This document shows, in pieces, positions 23,820-33,216 of a DNA stretch of 64,000 nucleotides. The number at the start of each line of letters is the position of its first letter. The stretch's first letter is position 1. Under the pieces are notes generated by a model that saw only the letters and a program-made list of their open reading frames with translations, was not told the DNA's origin and ran no database searches. The position numbers were made by a program, and so were the translations under genes. The stretch covers positions 47,882 through 111,881 of the forward strand of contig NZ_QWVT01000021.1 of the NCBI RefSeq assembly GCF_003570705.1. Direction: 5' to 3'. Source of the stretch: Mesobacillus zeae (GTDB lineage Bacteria > Bacillota > Bacilli > Bacillales > Cytobacillaceae).

Positions 23820-25712
23820 GTGTCAGACAATTCCAAACAAACCAAATTTGTTCCGTACGTGCCATCATCCAAATCCCTTCCTGAAATGACGATTACCGCC
23901 ATTATTCTAGGGATCATATTGGCGATCGTTTTCGGAGCAGCAAATGCCTATCTCGGTTTGCGCATCGGCTTGACCGTATCCGCATCCATTCCCGCAGCAG
24001 TTATTTCGATGGCTATTCTTCGCGGGCTTTTCAGGAGAAACTCAATCCTGGAAAACAATATCGTCCAAACAATGACTACTGCCGGTGAAGCAGTTGGAGC
24101 CGGAGCAGTATTTACCATCCCAGCCCTTTTTCTATGGGATGTACCAGTTTCACAAGGACTTATAATTTTTATCGTATTAACTGGGGGATTCCTCGGAGTA
24201 TTCATGATGGTACCACTGCGCCATTTACTGATTGTCCGCGAGCATGAAACTCTTCCTTATCCGGAAGGAACCGCTTGCGCAGAGGTATTGAAATCCGGTG
24301 AAGAAGGCGGATCAAACGCGAAGCTGATCGGAATCGGCCTCCTCGTTGGAGCGCTTGTCAAAACACTCGGCGATGGTTTCAAACTCTTTAAAACTGAAGT
24401 AGAAACAGGCATTGCCAACTTTAAGAATGCTGTTGTCGGACTTGATACATTGCCTGCCTTGCTCGGTGTCGGGTATATCATCGGACCACGCGTTGCTGGT
24501 GAAATGCTGGGCGGTGGCTTGTTGGCATGGATTGTGCTCGTTCCTACAATCTCCTTCTTCGGAGCGGCTAACGGCACACCGATATTCCCGGCAGATGTTC
24601 CAATCGGGGAACTTGATGCCTGGGGCATTTGGGACAACTATATCCGTTACATTGGTGCCGGAGCAGTTGCGGTTGGCGGTTTGATTACCCTTGTTAAAAC
24701 ACTTCCTACATTGTTCAATTCGGCAGCTGCCACGCTGCGCGGTGTAAGAGCAAACAAAGGCCAAATGAAACCTGCTCCAATCCGTACAGAAATGGATATG
24801 CCAACAAAATATGTTGTTATTGGAACGCTTGTTACTATTCTAATTATCGCTTTTGCACCGATTACTGATGTAGGTCTTATCGGAGCCATTGCCATTGCAA
24901 TATTCGGATTCCTGTTCGTTTCCGTCGCATCACGAATTGTCGGAATTGTTGGAAGTTCGTCTTCCCCTGTTTCCGGTATGACCATTGCCACATTGCTGAT
25001 TGTAACACTCGTATATAAAGCAACCGGGTTTACTGGAATGGAAGGTATGGTAGCCGCTTTGACAGTTGCTGCCATCATCTGTACAGCTCTTGCGGTTGCT
25101 GGAGACGTTTCCCAAGATTTGAAAACAGGTTATATTGTCGGCGGAACACCATGGAAACAGCAGGTTGCGATGATGATTGGCGTTGTCGCTTCCGGCCTTG
25201 TGATCGGCTTCATCCTCATATTAATGGATAACGCGTACACTATGGGTTCAGCTGATCTTCCTGCACCAAAAGCTGCCCTTATGAAAATCCTTGCCGAAGG
25301 AGTCCTTGGCGGCGACCTTCCATGGAACTTGATTTTCATTGGCGCAGCTATTGCGGCTACTCTTGAATTTTTCGGATTAAATACACTTGTTGTAGCAGTG
25401 GGAATTTATCTTCCTGTCCATGTTAGTTCACCGATTATGATCGGCGGTTTTGTCCGCTACTTTGTTGACCGAAGCGCTAAATCTGCAGAAGAACGAAAAG
25501 AGCGCGCTGACCGCGGAACATTGTATGCGTCTGGTTTGATTGCTGGGGAATCGCTCGTCGGTGTAATCATTGCCATCATGATTTACTTTGGCGTGAATAT
25601 CCGTGACACTGCCATTTCACCAAGCAACCTTATACCATTCCTAATCTTCCTGGCTCTGGCCGGAACACTTTGGTATATTTCCGTAAGAGGAAAAAAGCTG
25701 CATGCTAAGTAA
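23820..25712 (+). CDS. OPT-family oligopeptide transporter (TIGR00733 type)
   Basis: 630 residues from GTG 23820, which has AGGCGG seven bases upstream; an ATG at 23799 in the same frame lacks a ribosome site. A polytopic protein of about 14-16 helices. Characteristic stretches: GAANAYLGLRIGLTVSASIP near 40-60, EAVGAGAVFTIPAL near 95, LPYPEGTACAEVLKSGE near 145, and VGIYLPVHVSSPIMIGG near 540. The OPT family imports oligopeptides or peptide-like metal chelates with protons. Its stop overlaps the next gene, a PqqD-like protein, by 11 bp, so the two are co-translated. The location after a secreted carboxypeptidase suits peptide uptake. Confidence 0.9.
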   Translation: MSDNSKQTKFVPYVPSSKSLPEMTITAIILGIILAIVFGAANAYLGLRIGLTVSASIPAAVISMAILRGLFRRNSILENNIVQTMTTAGEAVGAGAVFTIPALFLWDVPVSQGLIIFIVLTGGFLGVFMMVPLRHLLIVREHETLPYPEGTACAEVLKSGEEGGSNAKLIGIGLLVGALVKTLGDGFKLFKTEVETGIANFKNAVVGLDTLPALLGVGYIIGPRVAGEMLGGGLLAWIVLVPTISFFGAANGTPIFPADVPIGELDAWGIWDNYIRYIGAGAVAVGGLITLVKTLPTLFNSAAATLRGVRANKGQMKPAPIRTEMDMPTKYVVIGTLVTILIIAFAPITDVGLIGAIAIAIFGFLFVSVASRIVGIVGSSSSPVSGMTIATLLIVTLVYKATGFTGMEGMVAALTVAAIICTALAVAGDVSQDLKTGYIVGGTPWKQQVAMMIGVVASGLVIGFILILMDNAYTMGSADLPAPKAALMKILAEGVLGGDLPWNLIFIGAAIAATLEFFGLNTLVVAVGIYLPVHVSSPIMIGGFVRYFVDRSAKSAEERKERADRGTLYASGLIAGESLVGVIIAIMIYFGVNIRDTAISPSNLIPFLIFLALAGTLWYISVRGKKLHAK

Positions 25713-26037
25713 ACGCAAAGGTAAGGAGAGGAACCTGCTAACGCTGGTTCCTCTTTTGCCAGACCATGTCCGTTTAGGCGAAAACTGTCTTTTGGTTGAA
25801 AGAAAAAACTGGGCTGAAAAATTTTCAATCCGTTTCTTAAAACAGCCGTCCATTCGTACAATTAAGCTTGATAAATTCGGAGCTTTTGTAGTGGAAAGAA
25901 TCGCAGAACAAAAAAACGTGGAAGAAATCATTGCCAGTCTTCAGGAACATTTCGGAGAAGAAGCCGAACCAGCCTTGCCCCGGCTTAAGAAATTCCTCGA
26001 AATCCTAGAAGTAAACGAATGGCTAAAGTGGAAGTAG
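25702..26037 (+). CDS. PqqD-like (RRE-type) small protein coupled to the OPT transporter
   Basis: 111 residues. After a basic start the protein has the PqqD winged-helix layout: strand region LLTLVPLLPDHVRLGEN, IRFLKQPSIRTIKLDKFGAF near 50-65 and VVERIAEQKNVEEIIASLQE with a last helix PRLKKFLEILEVNEWLKWK. PqqD domains act as peptide-recognition chaperones for radical-SAM and other RiPP enzymes. No modification enzyme is nearby. It overlaps the transporter stop by 11 bp. It may recognise a transported peptide or regulate the transporter; that is inference. Confidence 0.7.
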   Translation: MLSKRKGKERNLLTLVPLLPDHVRLGENCLLVERKNWAEKFSIRFLKQPSIRTIKLDKFGAFVVERIAEQKNVEEIIASLQEHFGEEAEPALPRLKKFLEILEVNEWLKWK

Positions 26038-26038
26038 A

Positions 26039-26062
26039 AAAGCGGAAGCGCCCGTTAAGCGT
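26039..26062. repeat. Fragment of the AAGCGGAAGCGCCCG interspersed repeat
   Basis: AAAAGCGGAAGCGCCCGTTA matches the opening of the large repeats at 52713, 52861 and (partly) 60459. Only the first ~25 bp are present. Confidence 0.7.
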
Positions 26063-26079
26063 CATATAGGATACAACAG

Positions 26080-26120
26080 AACAAGCCAGCCTGGGAAATC
26101 CCGGACTGGCTTGTTTTTTT
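26080..26120. terminator. Bidirectional terminator between PqqD-like and LysM-M14 genes
   Basis: Stem AACAAGCCAGCCTGGG/CCCGGACTGGCTTGTT with a T-run on the plus strand. It lies between two converging genes, so may serve both. Confidence 0.8.
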
Positions 26121-27309
26121 ACATATATAAGGCTGCAAGAAAAATCCCCAAAGAATCGCGGTATATCTCGTCGAACTGCGACAAAGGAAGCGGGTTGACC
26201 CCACGGCCCATTTCCACTGTAAATCCAGGCCGCCTCCAGTCCTGAATAAACCAATCCTTATAACCCGCATAGCTATCTACCGTTTTTACTGGCTGATAGC
26301 CGCTTACCCTGCCAAATTCCCGGACAATTGTTTCTGATTCTGGCGGCTCCAAATTTTCAAAACCCCAATAAATGACTTTCCCCTGTGTATGAAAAGCAAG
26401 GACCCTCGAAAAATTACGCTGTCTTGTCAGGTTAGCCATTGCAATCGCTTCCGGCTCGGACAGTGGCTTTTCTCCTCCGTAATCTCTCGGCCCGGGATCA
26501 ACCTTAATCCGTTCTTTTTCCCGTTCCCATAGCGCAGGGAACTGATCATTCAAATCAACACCCCTGATGTTGGCCTTCCAGCCAGAGAAATCACTGCTCC
26601 CCCTGTTCATTTTAAGTACATTTCCTCTATATGGCTCATCCGGAGGCAGACCGTTCAAGACAAGGTTTACCCCATCCGGGTTCACCATCGGGACGAATGA
26701 TAGTGAGGTTTCCCCATAGATTCGATCCATTTGCATTCCACGAAGCGGAGTTTTGTTGGTCAAAGATAATAAATAGTCATTCAGGAACGTCATTCCCACA
26801 GATGTTGTAATCCACTCATTTCCATGGAAAGAAGCGTTCATATGGACGCGTTTGGGGCCATTGCCGACAAGCACCTCAGGAATGGGTTTCCCCAAGACCG
26901 AAGTGCCTGCAGTTAACACACCTAAGAATGGATACACCCGTTCCAACCGTCCTAAATCATACATCATTGTACTGTGGTCATATCGCTTTTTCCCTTCAAC
27001 AAGCCGCCATGTAATTCGCTGAGGAATTTTAAGATTCTGGCCGGCTAGAAGGGTAGCAGAGTGCAGTCCCTGATTGGCAAGCTGAAGGGCGTCAATAGGA
27101 AGGCTGCGCTTTTTGGCAATTTCCCACAGTGTATCCCCGGGTTTTACCTGATAATCCACAGCCACAAAGCCCGGAACCCGCACACGCTGCCCTACCTGGA
27201 GGCTTAGTGGATTGATACCCCTGTTTGAATCAATAATCAGCTGCAGTCTGGTGTTAAACAACTGGCTGTAATACCAAAAAGAATCTCCCCGCCTTGCAAT
27301 GATATCCAT
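26119..27309 (-). CDS. LysM-M14 endopeptidase, gamma-D-glutamyl-meso-diaminopimelate peptidase I-like
   Basis: 396 residues. Two LysM wall-binding modules occupy ~1-95 (second: DYQVKPGDTLWEIAKKRSLP). The M14 zinc peptidase domain covers ~105-390: zinc ligands NASFHGNEW near 165, MVNPDGVNLV near 215, RGVDLNDQFPALW near 265, HTQGKVIYWG near 320 and catalytic Glu in FTVEMGRGVNPLP near 365. The composition matches Lysinibacillus sphaericus ENP1 and B. subtilis YqgT, which cut the gamma-D-Glu-DAP bond of spore or cell-wall peptides. There is no signal peptide, so it probably acts in the cytoplasm or mother cell. Ribosome site GGAGGG precedes the ATG. Confidence 0.9.
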   Translation of the reverse strand: MDIIARRGDSFWYYSQLFNTRLQLIIDSNRGINPLSLQVGQRVRVPGFVAVDYQVKPGDTLWEIAKKRSLPIDALQLANQGLHSATLLAGQNLKIPQRITWRLVEGKKRYDHSTMMYDLGRLERVYPFLGVLTAGTSVLGKPIPEVLVGNGPKRVHMNASFHGNEWITTSVGMTFLNDYLLSLTNKTPLRGMQMDRIYGETSLSFVPMVNPDGVNLVLNGLPPDEPYRGNVLKMNRGSSDFSGWKANIRGVDLNDQFPALWEREKERIKVDPGPRDYGGEKPLSEPEAIAMANLTRQRNFSRVLAFHTQGKVIYWGFENLEPPESETIVREFGRVSGYQPVKTVDSYAGYKDWFIQDWRRPGFTVEMGRGVNPLPLSQFDEIYRDSLGIFLAALYM

Positions 27310-27429
27310 ATTACCCTCCTGTGCTGTTTAAGTCACCTTTTTAAAAGATATGCCGAAGCAAGGAGGAATATTAAGCTGGACCATTGTTTGTCGATAATCC
27401 CTTACTGATGAAAAAAATAGAGAGACAGC

Positions 27430-30096
27430 TTAGATACGAACTTCCCCATTTAGCTGAAGACTTGTTATACTTGCCCGGGCCGGCCTGCTGAACAAGAAAC
27501 CTTGCATTTTACTGCAGCCAAGATTCTCCAAAAATACAGCTTGATTCTCGGTTTCCACCCCTTCTGCAACTACTTCAAGCCCCAGGTTTCCTGCCATGTT
27601 GATGATAGAAGCAATGATTGCTTCATTGGCTGGATCCTTTCCAATTCTGCTGATGAATTCACGGGCAATTTTAAGTGTATCGATAGGAAGATTTGTTAAA
27701 TATGACAATGAGGAATAGCCTGTCCCAAAGTCATCAATCGATATTTTGGCACCTATTTGCCTCAGCCGGGATAAGTGGGGAACCGTTCCGAGATAATCAT
27801 TCATTGCAATGCCTTCCGTTATTTCAAGGTCCAGGAATCGCGGATCCAACCCCGTTTGATCTAGGACTTTTTCAATATTTTCCACAAGAGCATGTTGATA
27901 AAACTGTTTAGGCGAAAGATTGACGCCGATTTTTATTTTGCTGCCGGCTTTATGCCATTTTACAGCCTCGCTGCATGCTTCCCTGAGAACATAATCGCCA
28001 ATTGGGACAATCATGCCTGTCTCCTCAGCAATTGATATAAATTCACCAGGCGGTATCATTCCCATGGACGGATGATTCCAGCGAATAAGCGCTTCGGCAC
28101 CATAGTATCCCCCTGACCGCCTGTCAATTTGAAGCTGATAGTGGATCTCAAACTCTTCCTTCTCGATGGCCCTGTGCAAATCCCGTACAAGAACAAGCTT
28201 CCTTGCAGGCAGTTCCTGTAAATCATCTGTATAGAAGCAGTATCGGTTTTTGCCCTGGTCCTTTGCTTTATACATGGCCATATCAGCCTTCTTCATCAAT
28301 CCTTCGGCACTTTTGTCATCTTCCGGGTAAAGCGCGATCCCGATGCTGGGACTAACTCGAAGTTCATGTCCAAAAACCTTGAAGGGCTGGTTCAGGGCTT
28401 CGTTTATTCTTTTTGCAATCCTGCCTGCATCCTCCCATGAAGCGAGTTCCCGGGCGAGGATTGTAAATTCATCCCCTCCCTGCCGTGCAATGAGACTCCT
28501 GCTGTCAAGGCAGCCCTGCAGCCTTTCGGATACTGCAATCAGCAGCTCATCGCCCGTATTGTGACCAAGTGTATCATTCACAATTTTAAAGCGATCAAGA
28601 TCCAGGAACATGACAGCCATTTTTTCTCCCGATGTTTTCGTTACTTCCATTGCTTCATCAAGCCCTTTTTTAAACAAACTCCGATTGGGGAGTCCTGTCA
28701 GCAAATCATGGTATGCCATAAAAGTAATCTTTTGTTCATTGTCTTTTTTCTCTGTAACATCCTTTCCGATTCCGTATATGCCAACAACCTCACCATCAAC
28801 TTTTATTGGAACGGTTGTCCAAATCGTATGAAATGCGTATCCATTTTTTGTTGTGGTAACTTCAATGGTTTGGGAACTCTTCTTCAAGTCAGTTCCAAGA
28901 TAGCTTTTTATTTTTTCAGCAAGCTGAGTATCTACTATTTCCAAAATTGACTTTTCAACCAACTCTTCCCTTCGGTATCCGGCTATCATACTGTAAGCAT
29001 GGTTCACCGATGTGAATTTCCCGTTAAGATCGATTGAAAAGATCGCATCTGAATGGTAATCAAACAAAGATTTATACCGCTGCTTGTTGATAGCAAGCTC
29101 TTTTGTCCGCTCAAGGTACTTCTGAACGAGCTGGCCGTTTTCTATAAGTATCACAACCTGTCTGACAACCAGCAGGAAAATAGACGCCCCTACTCCAATC
29201 AAAATAGGATTGTTCACGCCTGATTTAAGGATGATAAAAAAGATCAACATCAGCATAGTTACGAATGGCAAGTACTGTGATAATATCCCTCTCGGTTCAT
29301 CCACTCCGTCTGACTCTCCAATGCCAGAACCTTCGGGTCTACTATTTAACTCTCCTCCATAACCAATCATCAAAAGCGCAAGGCTGAACAATGGGTCGAT
29401 ATAGCTGCCTGAAGTGTACGTCCCTATTGCCGAAAGATATAAATAAGCAGAATCTGCAAACGTCTGGGTGATCATCCCCGTGAACAGGAAAATCATCCCT
29501 TGCCTGAAGCCCCTGCTGGCACAGCCAAGATAAAGGACCATGCTGCCAAACAGGATAGCCAGATCGCCGGCGGGATACGCAATGTTCACATACATAAGGA
29601 AGCCAGACACCTCTGGGTCGGACAGGATTGGATGAATAAGAAACAGCCAGCTGAAGGCAACAGCCGCGGCCATGACAATCAGGACATCAACAAGAAATCG
29701 TATTCCTTTGTAATACTTTTTATCAAAAACAATCCGGTAAAAAAATGACAATAGATAGAATACATATTGCAGAAAATAGAACAAATCGCTCAGACCCGGC
29801 TGCGGTACATCCTTCCTGGCGAAATTATCGTAATAGAGCCAGACGCTTTCGGCTGCTGCATTGGAAAAAGTGCCGAGCGCCAGAAAGATCCAAAAAAGAT
29901 ATTCCTTTCGTCCTGCCCTTTTCCCTGCCTTTACAAGCCAATATGATCCAATACAGGGCGCGGCGATTGAAAAAAGATTGCCCCCGAGCTGGCGCTGGAA
30001 GAAATTTTCGTTTGAAGCCAACAGCCACGCATAGTATGCAGCGGTGAAAAGAATGACAAAGATTAGCTTTGGGGATGTAAATCGACTTTTTTCCAT
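27430..30096 (-). CDS. Membrane-bound PAS-GGDEF-EAL cyclic-di-GMP protein
   Basis: 888 residues. N-terminal ~1-320 has about nine membrane helices of MASE-like type. A PAS domain follows at ~335-450 (YKSLFDYHSDAIFSIDLNGK; GIYGIGKDVTEKKD). GGDEF domain at ~460-620 has an intact active site ARQGGDEF; the residues five before it (RSLI) do not form the RxxD inhibitory site. EAL domain at ~635-885 keeps EALIRW, NLSPKQF, LEITEG, DDFGTGYSS, AEGVE and QGFLFSRP, so hydrolysis looks possible, but the usual LKID is LKIA here. It may make or degrade c-di-GMP in response to a membrane or PAS signal. Single gene; a 200-bp AT-rich gap separates it from divergent cstA. Confidence 0.92.
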   Translation of the reverse strand: MEKSRFTSPKLIFVILFTAAYYAWLLASNENFFQRQLGGNLFSIAAPCIGSYWLVKAGKRAGRKEYLFWIFLALGTFSNAAAESVWLYYDNFARKDVPQPGLSDLFYFLQYVFYLLSFFYRIVFDKKYYKGIRFLVDVLIVMAAAVAFSWLFLIHPILSDPEVSGFLMYVNIAYPAGDLAILFGSMVLYLGCASRGFRQGMIFLFTGMITQTFADSAYLYLSAIGTYTSGSYIDPLFSLALLMIGYGGELNSRPEGSGIGESDGVDEPRGILSQYLPFVTMLMLIFFIILKSGVNNPILIGVGASIFLLVVRQVVILIENGQLVQKYLERTKELAINKQRYKSLFDYHSDAIFSIDLNGKFTSVNHAYSMIAGYRREELVEKSILEIVDTQLAEKIKSYLGTDLKKSSQTIEVTTTKNGYAFHTIWTTVPIKVDGEVVGIYGIGKDVTEKKDNEQKITFMAYHDLLTGLPNRSLFKKGLDEAMEVTKTSGEKMAVMFLDLDRFKIVNDTLGHNTGDELLIAVSERLQGCLDSRSLIARQGGDEFTILARELASWEDAGRIAKRINEALNQPFKVFGHELRVSPSIGIALYPEDDKSAEGLMKKADMAMYKAKDQGKNRYCFYTDDLQELPARKLVLVRDLHRAIEKEEFEIHYQLQIDRRSGGYYGAEALIRWNHPSMGMIPPGEFISIAEETGMIVPIGDYVLREACSEAVKWHKAGSKIKIGVNLSPKQFYQHALVENIEKVLDQTGLDPRFLDLEITEGIAMNDYLGTVPHLSRLRQIGAKISIDDFGTGYSSLSYLTNLPIDTLKIAREFISRIGKDPANEAIIASIINMAGNLGLEVVAEGVETENQAVFLENLGCSKMQGFLFSRPARASITSLQLNGEVRI

Positions 30097-30296
30097 GATG
30101 CAAATCCTCCAATTGGGGTGAAATACAGAAGCGGTCTAGCGGGATTAAGAAATCTTTTAGACATTCGTTAATCTTATATCGGCTCAAAAAAGACTTCCTT
30201 CAAGATAGAAGAAAAGAAAAATAAGAATAATTATTTAAAAATTTAGAATTATAAAATATAATGAAATACAATTACTAGAAAAGGTGGAGGGAAAAT

Positions 30297-32372
30297 GTGA
30301 AGGCATTAAAATCAATCATCATCTGGGGAATCATTTCAGCATTGGGAGCAGCAGGTTTTGCAGTAATGGCTTTAAACAAAGGAGAAAGTGTCAACGCGAT
30401 CTGGCTGTTGACGGCAGCAGTCAGTGTTTACGCCATTTCATACCGTTTTTACAGTCGGTTTATAGCCCAGAAAGTGTTTGAACTGGATGACAACCGGAAG
30501 ACACCAGCAGAAATCAATAATGATGGAAAGGATTATGTTCCAACGAACAAATGGGTTCTGTTTGGCCACCATTTTGCCGCTATTGCCGGCGCAGGTCCGC
30601 TTGTCGGTCCGATACTGGCTGCACAAATGGGCTATCTCCCGGGTACCATCTGGATTGTTGTGGGGGTTGTCCTTGCCGGCGCCGTACAGGATTTCATCAT
30701 CCTTTTTGGATCGATGCGCCGTAACGGAAAATCGCTTGGGGAAATGATCAAGGAAGAAATTGGACCTGTTACAGGCCTTATTGCCATGATAGGGATTCTT
30801 GGAATTATGATTATTTTATTGGCAGTATTGGCACTTGTCGTGGTAAAGGCCCTGACAGGCAGCCCTTGGGGAATGTTTACGATTGCAGCAACAATACCAA
30901 TCGCGGTTTTCATGGGCTTTTACATGCGTTATATCCGGCCCGGCCGAATCGGCGAGGGATCGCTGATTGGAGTCGTGCTATTGCTGTTCTCCATCTATGC
31001 TGGCCAGTATGTGGCACAGCATGAGCAACTGGCAAACATGTTCACATTCAAGGGCGAAACCATCGCCATCATGCTGATAGTGTATGGTTTTATCGCCTCT
31101 GTCCTTCCAGTTTGGATGCTTCTCGCTCCCCGTGACTATTTGAGCACCTTTTTGAAAGTCGGCACCATTCTCGGACTTGCCATTGGTATCCTTATTGTTG
31201 CTCCAGACCTCCAAATGCCTGGTGTTACACAGTTTATTGATGGAACAGGGCCAGTGTTTGCGGGTAACTTGTTTCCTTTCCTTTTCATCACGATTGCCTG
31301 CGGGGCTGTATCCGGATTCCATGCTCTTGTATCCTCTGGAACAACCCCAAAAATGATCGAGCGAGAGTCCCATGCACAGCCAATTGGCTACGGGGCGATG
31401 CTGACAGAATCCTTTGTCGCTGTTATGGCGATGATTGCTGCTTGTGTCCTTACCCCGGGCATCTATTTTGCCATCAACAGCCCTCCTGCTGTCATTGGTA
31501 CGGATGCAGTCCAGGCGGCCCAGACCGTTTCAAGCTGGGGATTTCAAATCACGCCAGATGCTTTGACAGGACTTGCTGACGATGTTGGCGAAAGTACAAT
31601 TCTTTCAAGGACGGGCGGGGCGCCGACACTTGCAATTGGAATGGCTGTCATTTTTTCAAAAGTGATTGGCGGGAAAGCACTCATGGCCTTCTGGTACCAT
31701 TTCGCCATCCTGTTTGAGGCCTTGTTCATCCTCACAACCATTGATGCTGGTACACGAGTCGGGCGTTTTATGATACAGGATATTCTTGGAACTGCTTATA
31801 AACCGTTTGCTAAAACGGATTCTCTTATTCCGAATATCATTGCCACCGCTATATGTGTGCTGGGCTGGGGCTATTTCCTTTACCAAGGTGTCATTGATCC
31901 TCTTGGAGGAATCAACACGCTTTGGCCGCTGTTCGGGATTGCGAACCAAATGCTTGCGGGGATTGCCCTGCTGCTTGGCACCACGGTCCTTTTCAAAATG
32001 GGAAAGAAAGCGTACGTATGGGTAACGTTAGTCCCGACAACATGGATTCTTATAGTGACAATGACGGCCGGATGGCAAAAGCTGTTTCATGAAAATCCTA
32101 AAATCGGTTTCCTCTCGCATGCAAAAGTTTTCAGGGACGCGCTCAATGATGGAAAGATTCTTGCACCTGCCGCGAACAAGGAGCAGATGAAGCGAGTGCT
32201 CCTCAATGATTATATTGATGCCGCCTTGTGTGGAATCTTTATGCTCGTTGTCATAACAGTTCTAATTGCTGCTGTCCGAATCTGGATTAAAGTGCTTTCA
32301 AACCAGAAGGCGGATCTGCACGAGTCTCCATATGTGCCTCGAAATGGCGGGGATGTGAAGACTTATGTTTAA
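30297..32372 (+). CDS. cstA: Carbon starvation protein CstA (pyruvate/peptide transporter)
   Basis: 691 residues from GTG 30297 with GGTGGAGGG upstream. Around 16-18 membrane helices. Typical CstA stretches: NKWVLFGHHFAAIAGAGPLVGPILAAQ (residues ~80-105, read in pieces), LPGTIWIVVGVVLAGAVQD near 115, SGFHALVSSGTTPKM near 340, and LFGIANQMLAGIALLLGTT near 555. CstA/BtsT proteins take up pyruvate and were linked to peptide use at carbon starvation. The next gene overlaps by eight bases and is the usual YbdD partner. No clear cre box or promoter was identified in the AT-rich leader. Confidence 0.93.
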   Translation: MKALKSIIIWGIISALGAAGFAVMALNKGESVNAIWLLTAAVSVYAISYRFYSRFIAQKVFELDDNRKTPAEINNDGKDYVPTNKWVLFGHHFAAIAGAGPLVGPILAAQMGYLPGTIWIVVGVVLAGAVQDFIILFGSMRRNGKSLGEMIKEEIGPVTGLIAMIGILGIMIILLAVLALVVVKALTGSPWGMFTIAATIPIAVFMGFYMRYIRPGRIGEGSLIGVVLLLFSIYAGQYVAQHEQLANMFTFKGETIAIMLIVYGFIASVLPVWMLLAPRDYLSTFLKVGTILGLAIGILIVAPDLQMPGVTQFIDGTGPVFAGNLFPFLFITIACGAVSGFHALVSSGTTPKMIERESHAQPIGYGAMLTESFVAVMAMIAACVLTPGIYFAINSPPAVIGTDAVQAAQTVSSWGFQITPDALTGLADDVGESTILSRTGGAPTLAIGMAVIFSKVIGGKALMAFWYHFAILFEALFILTTIDAGTRVGRFMIQDILGTAYKPFAKTDSLIPNIIATAICVLGWGYFLYQGVIDPLGGINTLWPLFGIANQMLAGIALLLGTTVLFKMGKKAYVWVTLVPTTWILIVTMTAGWQKLFHENPKIGFLSHAKVFRDALNDGKILAPAANKEQMKRVLLNDYIDAALCGIFMLVVITVLIAAVRIWIKVLSNQKADLHESPYVPRNGGDVKTYV

Positions 32373-32568
32373 CAAAATCAAAGATATTCTTTCATACCGG
32401 AAGCAATTCATTTCCTTGCTTGTAGGTGTTCCTAGCTACGAACGGTATGTTGAGCACATGAAGGAGCATCATCCTGGCGAAGCGGTCGTGTCGCGGAAAG
32501 ACTTTTTTTCACAAGCCCAGGAAGCGCGTTACTGCGGAAAGGGTGGGAAAGTATCGCGTTGCTGTTAG
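32365..32568 (+). CDS. YbdD/YjiX-family small protein
   Basis: 67 residues: MFNKIKDILSYRKQFISLLV, GVPSYERYVEHMKEHHPGEA, then RKDFFSQAQEARYCGKGGKVSRCC. The pattern VPSYxxYVxHMxxxHPGxxxMxxxxFFxxxxxxRY is that of the short protein always paired with CstA-type transporters, whose role is unknown. Its ATG overlaps the cstA stop by eight bases. The Cys-rich tail (ending RCC) is somewhat unusual and could bind metal. Confidence 0.85.
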   Translation: MFNKIKDILSYRKQFISLLVGVPSYERYVEHMKEHHPGEAVVSRKDFFSQAQEARYCGKGGKVSRCC

Positions 32569-32591
32569 GATAGTTGAATGACTAAATTTTA

Positions 32592-32627
32592 GAAAGCCTG
32601 CTTCTTTGTTGAAGCAGGCTTTTTCCC
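32592..32627 (+). terminator. Terminator of cstA-ybdD
   Basis: Perfect 12-bp stem AAAGCCTGCTTC/GAAGCAGGCTTT with a six-base loop and T-run. Confidence 0.92.
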
Positions 32628-32746
32628 TATGAAGGCCGAGTTTTTACAAAAATGCAAAATTATTACACAGCGACCCATATTGGTTTCAGGATTGATATAA
32701 TAGAATTGGAAAGGTTTTCATTTTTTGTTTTAAGGGGGGCAGAAAT

Positions 32747-33166
32747 ATGTTGGGTATCACAAAAAAACAAGAGCTGTTCGCTGAATTATCAGGGTTTAAA
32801 GCCGGAAGTACCATGTATTTGCATAAAGCCGAGCTTTGCCAGCTGCTTAGCTTTATCGCTGAGCACGGATTCGACCGGTGTAAAGCAGGATTATCCTTCG
32901 GCTTTATAACCGAATGGGTGGATGTCCCGCCTGAGGAGTTTGTATATTCAGATGATAGCCCGTTTTATTCCCTTCACTTGAAAAACTTTGAATTGAAGTT
33001 AGGAAGCTGGGATGGCTGGGAATGCTATGACCGTGCCGCTGCCTTCCCGGATGAAAGAAGCCTTGTCATCACACTTGAAAACCATATCTGTTCGGCACCC
33101 GGCACTTCCCGCGTGACACTGGAAATTACATTGCCGGCACATAAAGCAGTTTATTTTTCACATTAG
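32747..33166 (+). CDS. Hypothetical protein, 139 residues
   Basis: Starts at ATG 32747 after a strong AAGGGGGG site. Soluble, mixed alpha/beta: helix LHKAELCQLLSFIAEHGFDR near 25-45, then strands SFGFITEWVDVPPEEFVYSD and SLHLKNFELKLGSWDGWECY, with a beta-rich end CSAPGTSRVTLEITLPAHKA. There is no signal peptide or membrane helix. I do not recognise the family. It has its own terminator and no evident operon partners. Confidence 0.65.
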   Translation: MLGITKKQELFAELSGFKAGSTMYLHKAELCQLLSFIAEHGFDRCKAGLSFGFITEWVDVPPEEFVYSDDSPFYSLHLKNFELKLGSWDGWECYDRAAAFPDERSLVITLENHICSAPGTSRVTLEITLPAHKAVYFSH

Positions 33167-33179
33167 CACTCTATAAAAG

Positions 33180-33216
33180 ACAGCCCCGTACGCATTCGGT
33201 ACGGGGCTGTTTGTTA
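33180..33216. terminator. Bidirectional terminator between hypothetical gene and YtkA-like lipoprotein gene
   Basis: Perfect 12-bp stem ACAGCCCCGTAC/GTACGGGGCTGT then TTGTT on the plus strand. It lies between converging genes. Confidence 0.85.
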
